Part shown: piece by piece, positions 45,164 to 54,536 of the stretch
How positions within the stretch are numbered: the stretch's first letter is position 1
How the letters are laid out: each line of letters begins with the position of its first letter
Assembly: GCA_042091375.1 (NCBI GenBank)
Contig: JBELHO010000005.1
Coordinates: 62,001-126,000, forward strand
Source of the DNA: JBELHO01 sp042091375
GTDB lineage: Bacteria; Pseudomonadota; Gammaproteobacteria; Enterobacterales; Alteromonadaceae
DNA: 64,000 nt
Direction of reading: 5' to 3'
The notes under the pieces: generated by a model
Told to the model about the DNA's origin: nothing
The model's database searches: none
The model's input: only the letters and a program-made list of their open reading frames with translations
Position numbers and translations under genes: made by a program

Positions 45164-45814
45164 ATGAGTATATCTTGCCCCCAAAATCATTTATGCAGTG
45201 TTACTTTACTGGGTAATTTAGTCAATACACCGACCATACGTTATCAGGCAAATCCAGTCGTTGCAGTGGCTGAATTCACCTTAGCCACCCACAGTCAATG
45301 GTTTGATAAAGCCAGTAAACAAAACAAAGAATGGACCAGCTATCACACCATTAAGATGATTGGTGATGTGGTCGAGCGCAGTCTATTGCACGCTAAAAAA
45401 GGTGATATTACCTTAATTCAGGGCTATTTGGTGGATAGTAAAAAGTCAGCCAGAGCGATTATACACGCCACTTATGCACAGCCCTATGAAAGGGGTTATG
45501 CCCGCTCAATTAATCAAATACATTGCACTGGTCAATTGGCTAGTGATATCAAACAGGTTACTACTGAACAAGAAAAAACCTTAGCTGAGTTTTCCTTGAC
45601 CATAGACTCATACTGTTTTACCCCTTTGCATCATGAATTAAAGCGCCATACTATTTGCCGTAATGTGCATGTTTGGGGCCAACAAGCTCAGTATATTGCT
45701 GAACATGCTAAGTTGGGGGATCAATTTATCATTGAGGGCAAATTAAACTATTCCCGCAATGAAGGAAAAACACAATTTTTAGATGCTAAACATGCAATAT
45801 TATTGAAAAAGTGA
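45164..45814 (+). CDS. Protein with two SSB-type OB folds in one chain
   Basis: A 216-residue protein made of two single-stranded-DNA-binding-protein-like OB folds. The first (about 9-105) has VTLLGNLVNTPTIRY, VAEFTLATHSQWFDKASKQNKEWTSYHTIKMIGDVVERS and GDITLIQGYL. The second (about 112-216) has IHCTGQLASDI, LAEFSLTIDSYCF, RNVHVWGQQAQYIAEHAKLGDQFIIEGKL. A normal SSB has one OB fold and an acidic C-terminal tip that recruits partners; here the tip is absent. This layout recalls Deinococcus-Thermus SSB, or PriB/SSB-like accessory proteins. It is probably DNA-binding but not the main SSB. No phage or conjugation genes are adjacent. Confidence 0.8.
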   Translation: MSISCPQNHLCSVTLLGNLVNTPTIRYQANPVVAVAEFTLATHSQWFDKASKQNKEWTSYHTIKMIGDVVERSLLHAKKGDITLIQGYLVDSKKSARAIIHATYAQPYERGYARSINQIHCTGQLASDIKQVTTEQEKTLAEFSLTIDSYCFTPLHHELKRHTICRNVHVWGQQAQYIAEHAKLGDQFIIEGKLNYSRNEGKTQFLDAKHAILLKK

Positions 45815-45932
45815 TCGGTGAATTAAAAAAACACTGTCATTTAATCAAATTTTTTAAAAAATTATTTGCATTATGTGAATATTTTGTTAACTTTATTTTA
45901 ATGGTTTAACAAAATAGGAGCAATATAGAAAA

Positions 45933-46436
45933 ATGACAGATATGACATTACACATATTATTTAGCAGCATAATATTATTACTTTCACTATTTATGATATT
46001 TCATATGCTAAGACGAAAATTTACCCAAGTGCTTCGCTACAATTACTCTGGCTACCAACACAATGTTGAAACCAACGAATTATCGTTGTTAAATATAAAC
46101 CCTACCTCAGTCAGAAAAACCCTTTCTTTGCACCGCGTCACGCGCAGTGAAATTGTCCTCAATGATGCGATTATTCTATCGATTGATCACAAGCTTAAAA
46201 AAGAGTTGAGCCTAGATGAGATTGAAAAGTTAAGTCAAATATTTCAATATGAATATCAACATAAAATGGTTGAAAATAAAATCAGGAAAGTACAGTTAGT
46301 GGTGACTGTCGACGACAAAAAGAAATATAGCATTTGCTTGTATTACCGAAAAGGCAACCGCAGATATACTGACAAGCCTTTTGAACTTGTGCTGCAAGAC
46401 CTTATCGACTGGTGTGTGATAATGCCAGTGATATAA
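45933..46436 (+). CDS. Small membrane-anchored hypothetical protein
   Basis: A 167-residue protein with one N-terminal membrane segment (about 5-23, LHILFSSIILLLSLFMIFHML) and a basic, probably cytoplasmic remainder of mixed helices and strands. No family was recognised. ATG 45933 has AGGAG about 12 bases upstream; the in-frame ATG at 45942 is an alternative. It follows the tandem-OB gene by 118 AT-rich bases including a 16-base A/T palindrome (no clear terminator). Confidence 0.6.
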   Translation: MTDMTLHILFSSIILLLSLFMIFHMLRRKFTQVLRYNYSGYQHNVETNELSLLNINPTSVRKTLSLHRVTRSEIVLNDAIILSIDHKLKKELSLDEIEKLSQIFQYEYQHKMVENKIRKVQLVVTVDDKKKYSICLYYRKGNRRYTDKPFELVLQDLIDWCVIMPVI

Positions 46437-46541
46437 ATAAAGGAGCACTACTTTAATACTCTGATGTCAGCGCTTAGGATCAGAAGTAACAGTTTATCTA
46501 ATTCACCCCCGAAAGTAGTTTCGAGAATGAATTATCTGTGT

Positions 46542-47174
46542 TTAGTCAAGCGACAGTAAATAATTAACCAAGTTAGTGTAGTCTTGTTGAAAATTATTTT
46601 GATCGAGATCTTTGGCAATAATGAGATATTTGCCATTGACCACAACAGCAGGCACCGCTCTGAGACCACCAGTTTTACTCAGTGCCTGTTGATGGTTAAA
46701 CATGCTATTGGCTTTATCGTTAACTGCTTCACTGGCCATGGTTTGTGCAAACAATTCAGCATCGACACCGTTTAACACAAACACATTACTTACGTCTCGC
46801 AACGAAGTAAAAACAGCGCGATGTACGTGAATATATTTAAAAATAGCGGCAATTTGGCTTTCTTCAACATTGAGTTGTTGTGCTGTGATCAATGCTTTGG
46901 TCAATATTTTTTGCATTTTGTTGGAGGTGCCAGGCAAAAAGTCGACGTGATTTTTAACAAACGCAGTGCCCTCAGGTAAATTATTTTTTACGGCAGTCAT
47001 CAGAGGTTCATAACGATAACAATGAGGGCAATAAAATGAAAAGTATTCTCGCACTTCAGCTTGCTCAGCGGCTAAACCATTGACTTTGATGTAATGGCTG
47101 TTTTCTTTATAAGCAGTTGCGTGGCTGGTAAAAGTCGTTAACAACATTATGCTTAGGATCAATAATTTTTTCAT
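46542..47174 (-). CDS. dsbA: Thiol:disulfide interchange protein DsbA
   Basis: A 210-residue periplasmic oxidase that introduces disulfides into exported proteins, re-oxidised by DsbB. The signal peptide is LLILSIMLLTTFTSHATA. The active site is FYCPHCYRYE (CPHC), and the cis-proline loop is GGLRAVPAVVVNGKY. Length and motifs are normal for gammaproteobacterial DsbA. It follows srkA by 36 bases on the same strand, the same order as yihE-dsbA of Escherichia coli. Confidence 0.93.
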   Translation of the reverse strand: MKKLLILSIMLLTTFTSHATAYKENSHYIKVNGLAAEQAEVREYFSFYCPHCYRYEPLMTAVKNNLPEGTAFVKNHVDFLPGTSNKMQKILTKALITAQQLNVEESQIAAIFKYIHVHRAVFTSLRDVSNVFVLNGVDAELFAQTMASEAVNDKANSMFNHQQALSKTGGLRAVPAVVVNGKYLIIAKDLDQNNFQQDYTNLVNYLLSLD

Positions 47175-47210
47175 CGAATGTCTCTTTTTATATCTTCATC
47201 AACATTGTGT

Positions 47211-48185
47211 TTAGGGCAATGTACTCAAGGGAGTTTGTTGCAATGCAGCAAACTGTTCTTTTAACATTAAAATTTGCTGTTCCCAATACCTCTGACTATT
47301 AAACCAAGGAAAGCTATGAGGAAAAGCTGGATCCTGCCATCGCTTACACAACCACGCCATATAATTCACTACCCGCATAGTTCGCAATGGCTCAATCAAG
47401 GCAAGCTGCTTTGTATCAAAAGCATAAAATTCCTCATATCCCGACAACAAGGTATCAAGTTGTAGCAGTTGCTGTTGTCTATTGCCAGATAGCATCATCC
47501 ACAAATCTTGGATTGCAGGTCCCATGCGACAGTCATCTAAATCAACAAAGTGCGGCCCCTGATCAGTCCATAAAATATTACCTGCATGACAATCACCATG
47601 CAAGCGTATTAAGTGATCAGGGTGATACTGCTGCATAGCTAATTCAATGGTTTGATCTAATATGGTGGTGAATGCCAATGCCACAGAGGACGGAACAAAA
47701 CCCGAATCAACGATGGTAGCTCTGGCTTCAATTAACATCTCTTGGCTAGTAAATGTTGGCCGATATTTAAAATCTTGTTGAGCTGCCACCGCGTGAATAC
47801 GGCCAATAAATCGTCCCATCCACTCGAGTTGATCTAAGTTATCAACTTCGAAAATCCGCCCTCCTCGACAAGGGTAAATAGCAAATTGATAACCCTGATA
47901 AGAAAATAATGATCTACCATTGATTGTCAAAGGGGCAACCATAGGTAATTCATGCTCGGCTAATTCAAATGCGAAAGCGTGCTCTTCGCCAAGCGCTTTT
48001 TCACTCCAACGCTGTGGCCGATAAAATTTAGTCACGTACTTAACTAAATTAACATCGTGAAACTGATAAACACGATTTTCATAGCTGTTTAGAGCGAGTA
48101 AGCCACTGTCAACTTGCAGACCAGTATGTTCAATACCGTCCAGAATTAAATCGGGAGTTAACGAGCTAAAATCAAATACAGACAT
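47211..48185 (-). CDS. srkA: Stress response kinase A (YihE/SrkA family)
   Basis: A 324-residue aminoglycoside-phosphotransferase-like Ser/Thr kinase of the cytoplasm, linked in E. coli to envelope stress. Visible motifs are LNSYENRVYQF in the nucleotide lobe, the catalytic loop IRLHGDCHAGNILW and the metal-binding FVDLDDCRMGPAIQDLW. Length is typical of the family. Its start overlaps the ccoG stop by one base, and dsbA lies downstream, so the three genes may be one transcript. Confidence 0.92.
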   Translation of the reverse strand: MSVFDFSSLTPDLILDGIEHTGLQVDSGLLALNSYENRVYQFHDVNLVKYVTKFYRPQRWSEKALGEEHAFAFELAEHELPMVAPLTINGRSLFSYQGYQFAIYPCRGGRIFEVDNLDQLEWMGRFIGRIHAVAAQQDFKYRPTFTSQEMLIEARATIVDSGFVPSSVALAFTTILDQTIELAMQQYHPDHLIRLHGDCHAGNILWTDQGPHFVDLDDCRMGPAIQDLWMMLSGNRQQQLLQLDTLLSGYEEFYAFDTKQLALIEPLRTMRVVNYMAWLCKRWQDPAFPHSFPWFNSQRYWEQQILMLKEQFAALQQTPLSTLP

Positions 48186-49642
48186 TAATTATTCACATTA
48201 AAAAAGCGGCTTTCGTGGCTTAAAGATACCGATTTTTCATCTGATATCAACTCAATAACAAAACTTATATCGGTCATATAGTCTGTTAATTCTTGTGGTG
48301 CAACACTAAGACTCATTGGCAAGGTCAATACTTTACCGGCTTTAACATACACCTGTTGCTTACCTATCCATTGCACATTATCTATACCTTTCACAGACAA
48401 GCGATAACGATTATCTGACTGTGATTTGTTGCGTATTTTTAAGGTATATACATTTTCAATATCACCATTAAGCTTTTCTTTGGCTAATTCAGTTCGATCC
48501 CTAAATATGTCTAAAGACAAAGGGACACGATTGACAATTTCTAACACCAACAAACTGCACATGATAACTAATACTGCGGCATAGCCCACCAGTTTACCTC
48601 GAAAAATGTTCACTTTTTTACCCTTGAGGGCATTTTCGGTGGTGTGGCGGATCAAGCCTTTTGGGTAATTCATATTAGCCATAACGCCATCACAAGCATC
48701 AATGCAGGCACCGCAATTTATGCACTCGTATTGTAATCCATTGCGAATATCGATACCGGTAGGACACACCTGCACACATAACTGACAATCGATGCAATCG
48801 CCCAGTCCGAGAGCGCGATGATCTTTACTTCTACTGCGCGGGGCACGCATTTCACCGCGTTGTTGATCATAAGACACGGTATAAGTATCTTTGTCGAACA
48901 TAGCCGATTGAAACCGCGCATAAGGACACATGTGTAAACACATAATTTCTCGCATCCAGCCTGCATTGCCATAGGTGCAAAAGGCGAAAAATAGCACAGT
49001 AGCAGCTATAGTAAACGAACTTTCGAAGCTGAAAAATTGTTGATAAAGCGAAGCCACAGGCACAAAATAACCGACAAAGGTGAGTGCAGTTAAGAGTGAG
49101 AAAAACAACCAACAACTGTGTTTTAGGCTTTTTCGCCATACTTTGTTGAAATTTAACGGCTGTCTGTCGAGGGCTCTGCGTTGATTTGCGGAGCCTTCAA
49201 TTTTTTCTTCAAACCAAATAAAAATAAAAGTCCACACGGTTTGAGGGCACAAATAACCACACCATACCCTACCTAAAAAGGTCGTCACAAAAAATAATAA
49301 AAAAGCACTGAGAATAAATAGCCATGCCAGTAAGGTCAGATCTTGCGGCCACAAAGTTATCCCCCACAGAGTGAAGCGCTGTTCAGCAATATCAAAGAGA
49401 ATGGCTTGCTGCCCATTAAAAGTTAACCAAGGCAATACAGCAAACAGTGCTAAGAAGAAAAAATTCATTTTACGGCGTAATTGTTGAAAAACCCCAGACA
49501 CTTTGCGGACATAGATTTGATCGCGCGGTTGGTAGTGTTCAACACTATTTTTCGCTGGTTGAATAGCAATATTCTGAATTGGAATTTTTCCACTAGCAGA
49601 ACGGGTATTGCTTGCTGTTGATACAGGTTGTTTGGGGGTCAC
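48185..49642 (-). CDS. ccoG: Cytochrome c oxidase accessory protein CcoG (FixG/RdxA)
   Basis: A 485-residue inner-membrane iron-sulfur protein involved in maturation of cbb3-type oxidase, by family knowledge probably copper reduction. It has about five membrane segments, the motifs VWCGYLCPQTVWTF and CLHMCPYARFQ, and two [4Fe-4S] sets in CIDCQLCVQVCPTGIDIRNG and CINCGACIDACD. The C-terminal periplasmic Ig-like domain (about 370-485) is present. The start is GTG at 49642 with AAGGA seven bases upstream. The cbb3 oxidase genes themselves are not in the window. Confidence 0.94.
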   Translation of the reverse strand: MTPKQPVSTASNTRSASGKIPIQNIAIQPAKNSVEHYQPRDQIYVRKVSGVFQQLRRKMNFFFLALFAVLPWLTFNGQQAILFDIAEQRFTLWGITLWPQDLTLLAWLFILSAFLLFFVTTFLGRVWCGYLCPQTVWTFIFIWFEEKIEGSANQRRALDRQPLNFNKVWRKSLKHSCWLFFSLLTALTFVGYFVPVASLYQQFFSFESSFTIAATVLFFAFCTYGNAGWMREIMCLHMCPYARFQSAMFDKDTYTVSYDQQRGEMRAPRSRSKDHRALGLGDCIDCQLCVQVCPTGIDIRNGLQYECINCGACIDACDGVMANMNYPKGLIRHTTENALKGKKVNIFRGKLVGYAAVLVIMCSLLVLEIVNRVPLSLDIFRDRTELAKEKLNGDIENVYTLKIRNKSQSDNRYRLSVKGIDNVQWIGKQQVYVKAGKVLTLPMSLSVAPQELTDYMTDISFVIELISDEKSVSLSHESRFFNVNN

Positions 49643-49939
49643 AACGAGTCCTTGGAAAATAGGCTAAAAAATGCAACTTGTCTATTTACTACGTTCACAG
49701 CTGTACTCTTGTTCACAATGTTTTTTTAAAAAAGCTCTCTCTGGACGTCGAGTAACTGCAGTGATTGCCTGCCTAGTGGTCACTAGCTGCTAACCATTAG
49801 TCGTTGTTTTATTCAATGTGAACTTAGTATTTTATCACTATTGACAGCAAGATCATCATTGACAAATAACGCCAATGACCAGTGAAATATGAGCAATGAT
49901 TTGATCACCTGAACAAACCCCTTTATTATACGTCACATT
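49643..49939. other. Divergent intergenic region ccoG / small secreted protein
   Basis: A stretch of 297 bases between divergent starts. Two TTGACA boxes occur (near 49850 and 49875), the first followed after 17 bases by AAATAA, a weak promoter for the plus-strand gene. TTGATCACCTGAACAA near 49905 only partly matches an FNR half-site pattern. No gene is seen. Confidence 0.35.
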
Positions 49940-50296
49940 ATGAAGAAATTATTAATATTAATTGTCGCAATCGCCACATTCTTGCACTTTTATCCTCAGC
50001 CTGAATTAAACCGTTGGTTTAATGCGCAAAAAAGCCAGGTAATGAGCAGTTTTTCTGCTGCAACAGATACCAAAGTACGACTTAAAGCAGAGGTTATTTA
50101 CAATGAATTGCAGCCGAAATTCAATCAATTCAATAATGGCGAACAAAAGTTTTTAAAAGAAATTACCGGTTCACGCCGATCAGTGATTGAATTTTATCAA
50201 CAGTTTTGTCAAACAAAGCGCAGCACAGCCAAGTTACATCAAAAAAATCAAACCTTGGTTTGCAATAAAATAGGCCAATATCAATCGTTGTTTTAG
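49940..50296 (+). CDS. Small exported hypothetical protein
   Basis: A 118-residue protein with an N-terminal signal anchor (LLILIVAIATFLHFYP) and a helical remainder, including FNNGEQKFLKEITGSRRSVIEFYQQFCQTK and two cysteines (in FCQ and VCNK) that could form a disulfide. No family was recognised. It ends ten bases before the convergent end of hutF. Function unknown. Confidence 0.6.
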   Translation: MKKLLILIVAIATFLHFYPQPELNRWFNAQKSQVMSSFSAATDTKVRLKAEVIYNELQPKFNQFNNGEQKFLKEITGSRRSVIEFYQQFCQTKRSTAKLHQKNQTLVCNKIGQYQSLF

Positions 50297-50306
50297 GTGG
50301 ATATGA

Positions 50307-51668
50307 CTAACCCGCTAATGTTGCTAACATCTCAGTAAACTGTGCGCCGATCAAATCTTGTTGTTGATGTTGGCCGTTGACAATAACCCATTTTCCATTG
50401 ACCATAACGTCGCGAACCATATTGGTTTGACTAGCAAACATCAAGCTGTCCATGAGGTATTGTTGATCATCAGCAAATAAAGCTATTTTGTCGGCATCAA
50501 GTACCAGTAAATCAGCCTGTTTACCCACCGCCAGCTCTCCGGTATTACTGTTGGTACTTTGTGCGCCACCCATAGCTGCTTTTTGCCATAAGTTTGCGCC
50601 CACCGATGGCTGCTCGGTTGTTGCCAGAATAGCCCGCTGTTGTTTAATTAAACGCTGGGTGTATTCCAACCAACGAAGTTCTTCAACCGGGTTGACTGAT
50701 ATATGACTATCAGAGCCAATAGCAATAGTACCTTGCTGCGCTAAAAACTCAGTGGTAGGAAAAATTCCATCTCCTAGGTTAGCTTCGGTGGTAGGACAAA
50801 TGCCAGCAACTGCGCCTTTGGCAATAATGGCTAATTGTTCTTGTGCATCAATATGCGTCGCGTGAATTAGACACCACTGTTGATCAAGCGCTATATTTTC
50901 TGCTAACCACGCAACTGGCCGCTGCCCATAATGTGTTAAGCAGTCAGCAACTTCTTTTTGTTGCTCGGCAATATGGATATGGATAGGTGCTTGGCTATCT
51001 AGAGAACGCACATGCGCTACCGCTTGCTGTAAAGAGGTTTTATCTACTGCCCTTAACGAGTGTGGGGCAATACCTACATTGGTATTTTCTACTGTTTTCG
51101 CCATACTAAAACAATCACTGACTAATTGATTGAATTGCTCGACTGTATTAATAAAACGCTGTTGTCCTTGCACCGCCGGTTTGCTGCCAAAGCCACTATA
51201 ACGATAGAGCACTGGTAACAAGGTCAAGCCAATACCAGTATTTTTTGCCGCTTTGAAAATAGCGCCTGCCATTGTCGCTAGCTCAGGGTATTGTTGGCCA
51301 TCGATATCGTGGTGTAAATAATGAAATTCAGCGACGCGGGTATAACCCATTTTGAGCATTTCAATGTATAATTGGCTAGCAATTAATTCCGCGTTATCAA
51401 CGGTTAATTGCTTGAGAAATTTGTACATTACCTGTCGCCATGTCCAAAAACTATCATTGCCCTCACTGCCTTGTTCACTAAAACCGGCAAATGCTCGTTG
51501 AAACGCATGAGAATGACAATTAATCATACCGGGAATAACTGTACCTAAGCATTTTGCATTGGGTAATACCCCCGGTACTATGGCGGTTATCAGACCATTT
51601 TCTATGGTTAAACTGGTATTTGTAGCCCAGCCATTTGCCAATAATATTCGTTCAGCATACAAATTCAT
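50307..51668 (-). CDS. hutF: Formimidoylglutamate deiminase
   Basis: A 453-residue amidohydrolase converting N-formimidoyl-L-glutamate to N-formyl-L-glutamate and ammonia in the five-step histidine-degradation route. The metal-site HxH is in IPGMINCHSHAFQRAFAG; GIAPHSLRAVD, PIHIHIAEQQKEV, LIHATHIDAQE and TIAIGSDSHISVNPVEELRWLEY follow in order and carry the remaining ligands. It lies 12 bases downstream of hutG, whose product HutG uses its product, so the two steps are one operon. hutH, hutU and hutI are not in the window. Confidence 0.94.
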   Translation of the reverse strand: MNLYAERILLANGWATNTSLTIENGLITAIVPGVLPNAKCLGTVIPGMINCHSHAFQRAFAGFSEQGSEGNDSFWTWRQVMYKFLKQLTVDNAELIASQLYIEMLKMGYTRVAEFHYLHHDIDGQQYPELATMAGAIFKAAKNTGIGLTLLPVLYRYSGFGSKPAVQGQQRFINTVEQFNQLVSDCFSMAKTVENTNVGIAPHSLRAVDKTSLQQAVAHVRSLDSQAPIHIHIAEQQKEVADCLTHYGQRPVAWLAENIALDQQWCLIHATHIDAQEQLAIIAKGAVAGICPTTEANLGDGIFPTTEFLAQQGTIAIGSDSHISVNPVEELRWLEYTQRLIKQQRAILATTEQPSVGANLWQKAAMGGAQSTNSNTGELAVGKQADLLVLDADKIALFADDQQYLMDSLMFASQTNMVRDVMVNGKWVIVNGQHQQQDLIGAQFTEMLATLAG

Positions 51669-51680
51669 TGTCGTAAACCC

Positions 51681-52466
51681 TTAGCGTTGCGCAAAAGCTA
51701 TCAAGCATTTGACCAATGCCTGCAATTTTATTTTTACTTGCCCTGCCAGTAATTGATTATATTCATTACTGGGCTCATTCATGTATGTGCGTTGTGATAA
51801 TTCAAGCTGCAGCGCATGTATATTTTGCGCTGGTTGGCCGTAAGTTCGGGTGATAAATCCGCCCTTGAAACGCCCATTACTGATGGTGCTGTAGGGTGAG
51901 AAATCAATGGTGTTAACTGCCGCTAATAAGGTTTCTGCACAACTGGCGCCATCGGCCGTACCAAAATTAAAATCGGGCAGTTGGCCGTCAAAAAAACGTG
52001 GTACCCGAGATAAAATTGAGTGTGCTTCGAGTAAAACACCGCCATTAAATTGGTTTTTAAATTCAGCTAAGGTATCGGTGATCGCTTGATGATAGGGTTG
52101 CCAGTACCGTTTGATCCTTAACTCAATTTGCTGTTGATCGGGCAATTTACCAGGCAAATATAGGTCACTTTGATCAAAAGCTGTAGTTGGACATAATTCA
52201 GTTGAATTAGCCCCTGGATATAAATTAACACCGCCGGGATCGCGATTTAGGTCAATGACATAACGATTGTATTTAGGAATTAATAGATAAGCACCTAATT
52301 CACTGGCGAAATCGTATAGCTGATCTTTATACCAGTCAGTATCTGGAACTTGTTTTGCCTTTGCGGTCATTGTTTCAGCAATGGCAGGGGGAATAGCTTG
52401 CCCGTTATGTGGCATGCTGATCAACAATGGCACTGAGCCCTTGAGCAAGGTGAAACTAGGTGACAT
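51681..52466 (-). CDS. hutG: N-formylglutamate deformylase
   Basis: A 261-residue enzyme releasing formate from N-formyl-L-glutamate to give glutamate, the last step of the HutF/HutG route. Family marks are LLISMPHNGQAIPPAIAE, DTDWYKDQLYDF, the conserved YVIDLNRDPGG, a central LLEAHSI and ALQLELSQRTYM near the C-terminus. ATG 52466 is chosen over the longer frame from 52514, because a HutC-like operator (52481-52492) would otherwise lie inside the coding region; GGTAAG precedes this ATG. A decayed second copy of this gene is present at 54942-55820. Confidence 0.92.
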   Translation of the reverse strand: MSPSFTLLKGSVPLLISMPHNGQAIPPAIAETMTAKAKQVPDTDWYKDQLYDFASELGAYLLIPKYNRYVIDLNRDPGGVNLYPGANSTELCPTTAFDQSDLYLPGKLPDQQQIELRIKRYWQPYHQAITDTLAEFKNQFNGGVLLEAHSILSRVPRFFDGQLPDFNFGTADGASCAETLLAAVNTIDFSPYSTISNGRFKGGFITRTYGQPAQNIHALQLELSQRTYMNEPSNEYNQLLAGQVKIKLQALVKCLIAFAQR

Positions 52467-52480
52467 ATAACTTACCTTAA

Positions 52481-52492
52481 TTGTATATACAA
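52481..52492. promoter_or_regulatory. HutC-like operator upstream of hutG
   Basis: A perfect 12-base palindrome TTGTATATACAA lies 15 bases before ATG 52466. It matches the TGTATATACA-centred sites bound by the GntR-type repressor HutC, which is released by urocanate. It would control hutGF; a hutC gene is not in the window. Confidence 0.75.
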
Positions 52493-52658
52493 CTTTATAC
52501 TGGTAATTTACCATGCCTAGCTAGGAGCATCAATAATATTTGCGCCCAGAGCGAGTAGCGATCAGCCACTGTTGTTAGCCGACTTAACCTCAGCGACTAG
52601 ACTAATGAGTTTAGATAAACAAAAACAGCTGTCATTAAAGTATAGCTGTCACCCATAG

Positions 52659-54536
52659 CTACACTTTAAATTTACTCACTAGGGTGGTGAGATCACTAAA
52701 CTCATCCTGCAAGCTGTCACATGCTTTATGGGTTTGTTGTAAATTGCTGACCCCTTGTTTATTTAATTCCATCAACTCAATAATATCTTCATCTATCGAT
52801 TGAATCACGTCACTTTGTTGTTTCGTGGCATCGGCAACTGCATGGTTTTCATTATCGACTTTATGCAGAGACTCTATAATAGATTTCATTTGTTGATCGG
52901 CAATATTGGCTTTGTCTACACTCGTTGAGGTATTGCGTTGACTTTGTTCCATTGATCCGACAACTGAAACGGTACCTTGCTGCAAATTATCAATCATAGT
53001 TTCAATTTCAGTTGCCGCTTCTTGGGTGCGCTGTGCCAATTGTCTCACTTCGTCGGCAACCACAGCAAAACCTCTGCCCGCTTCACCGGCTCTTGCCGCT
53101 TCTATTGCCGCATTTAACGCCAACAAATTCGTTTGCGAACTGACCCCTTTGATCACGTCTAAAATGCTGACAATATTTTGGGTATCTGAGCTGAGTTTTT
53201 CGATATCACTACTGGAATTTTTTATGGTGGATGACAAATTCTCGATTGACTCAATATTGGCGTTCAGGGCCAGCATGCCCTGCTCAGACTGGGCTTTCAT
53301 GGTAGAGGTCAGTTCAGATGCAGTTTCCGCATTGCTGGAAATTTCGTGTGATGAATTATTTAACTCGGTGATCGCAGCCGACACATTGGTGCCTCTACCT
53401 AATTGCTTTTCGGCCATATCAATACCGAGATGTGCGCCTTGTCTTACCTGCACTATGTGCTCATTAAAAATAGCGGTGGTACTTTGTACCTGTTTCATCG
53501 AATGGTGCACTGTATCAATAAAGCCATTAAAGTTTGCTGATAATTGACCTATCTCATCATCACTGTCAACCGACAAACGTTGGGTTAAATCACCATCTCC
53601 CTCGGAAATAGCAATAATAGCTTTATTCAAGCGGTAAATAGGACTCATTAACCGTGAAAAAACCCACTGTAATAACAGTGCAGATATCAATAAACTGATA
53701 ATACCAACAATAATGGCGGTGTTTCTTGCCGAAAATAGTCGCTGATAGGCCTTGTCGCGATCAAGCATTACCCCAACGTACCAATCAACAGATGCGATGC
53801 CTTTTATTGGAATAAACGACACTATGTGTTGCTCATTTACTTCATTTAGCTCAGTGTTAAACACTGGTTTATAGCCCAAAATATCAGCAATATTTTTATT
53901 GACCATCTTGCCATTAGGGTGGCTTAATATTTTTCCTTCCGAGCTCATTAGATAGGCATAACCTAAATCTAAAAAATCTATCGCATTGAGGATATTAGCT
54001 ATTTCATCTAAGAAGATATCACCGCCTGCGGCACCAACAAATTGACCATTTTCTATAATTGGCGCGACGGCAGAAATAACCTGTTGATTTATAGTGGCGT
54101 CGAGATACGTTTCGGTAAACGATGGCTTGTTCTGTGCTTTTGCCAATAAATACCAAGGCCGTTGCCGAGCATCAAATCCCTCTGGTAATTGTATCGTTTC
54201 ATCATCTAAAATAAATTGTCCAGTGGCTTCAACCCCTATATAAGTATTTTTCAGCTGTCCGGCTTTCACCGCTTGACGAACCGCAACTGACATACTTTTT
54301 TCAGTATCTGCTGATGAGGTGTTGTCAGCAATGGCACTGATAATTTGTAGTCGCCCTGACAACCAATTGGCAATATTACTCGATACCGATTGACCAATTT
54401 CATCTATGGCGCGATTTAGGTTGGCTTGGGTATCATTTTTCAATGAAATATAATTTATCGCCGTAGATACTGTCAGTGCCATTACCAGTAACAACAAACT
54501 GACCAGAATTATTTTATGAGAGAATTTAAGCTGCAT
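52659..54536 (-). CDS. Methyl-accepting chemotaxis protein, dCache type (copy 1)
   Basis: A 625-residue transmembrane chemoreceptor. TM1 (about 8-28) is followed by a dCache sensor (30-275), TM2 (LISALLLQWVF), HAMP (SPIYRLNKAIIAISEGDGDLTQRL) and a signalling domain with the conserved hairpin SSQTNLLALNAAIEAARAGEAGRGFAVVADEVRQLA. In the sensor, R-P-W-Y, a later Y and the D in GGDIFLDE match the amino-acid-binding motif of dCache_1AA receptors; the first motif position is F (FDARQRPWY) where the consensus and copy 2 have Y. ATG 54536 is preferred to GTG 54542. It is a near twin of 55874-57748. It lacks a C-terminal pentapeptide tether. Confidence 0.93.
   Translation of the reverse strand: MQLKFSHKIILVSLLLLVMALTVSTAINYISLKNDTQANLNRAIDEIGQSVSSNIANWLSGRLQIISAIADNTSSADTEKSMSVAVRQAVKAGQLKNTYIGVEATGQFILDDETIQLPEGFDARQRPWYLLAKAQNKPSFTETYLDATINQQVISAVAPIIENGQFVGAAGGDIFLDEIANILNAIDFLDLGYAYLMSSEGKILSHPNGKMVNKNIADILGYKPVFNTELNEVNEQHIVSFIPIKGIASVDWYVGVMLDRDKAYQRLFSARNTAIIVGIISLLISALLLQWVFSRLMSPIYRLNKAIIAISEGDGDLTQRLSVDSDDEIGQLSANFNGFIDTVHHSMKQVQSTTAIFNEHIVQVRQGAHLGIDMAEKQLGRGTNVSAAITELNNSSHEISSNAETASELTSTMKAQSEQGMLALNANIESIENLSSTIKNSSSDIEKLSSDTQNIVSILDVIKGVSSQTNLLALNAAIEAARAGEAGRGFAVVADEVRQLAQRTQEAATEIETMIDNLQQGTVSVVGSMEQSQRNTSTSVDKANIADQQMKSIIESLHKVDNENHAVADATKQQSDVIQSIDEDIIELMELNKQGVSNLQQTHKACDSLQDEFSDLTTLVSKFKV

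Noticed and set aside
49905..49921. FNR box near the divergent ccoG start
   Set aside because: Only one half-site matches; the second half differs at several positions.
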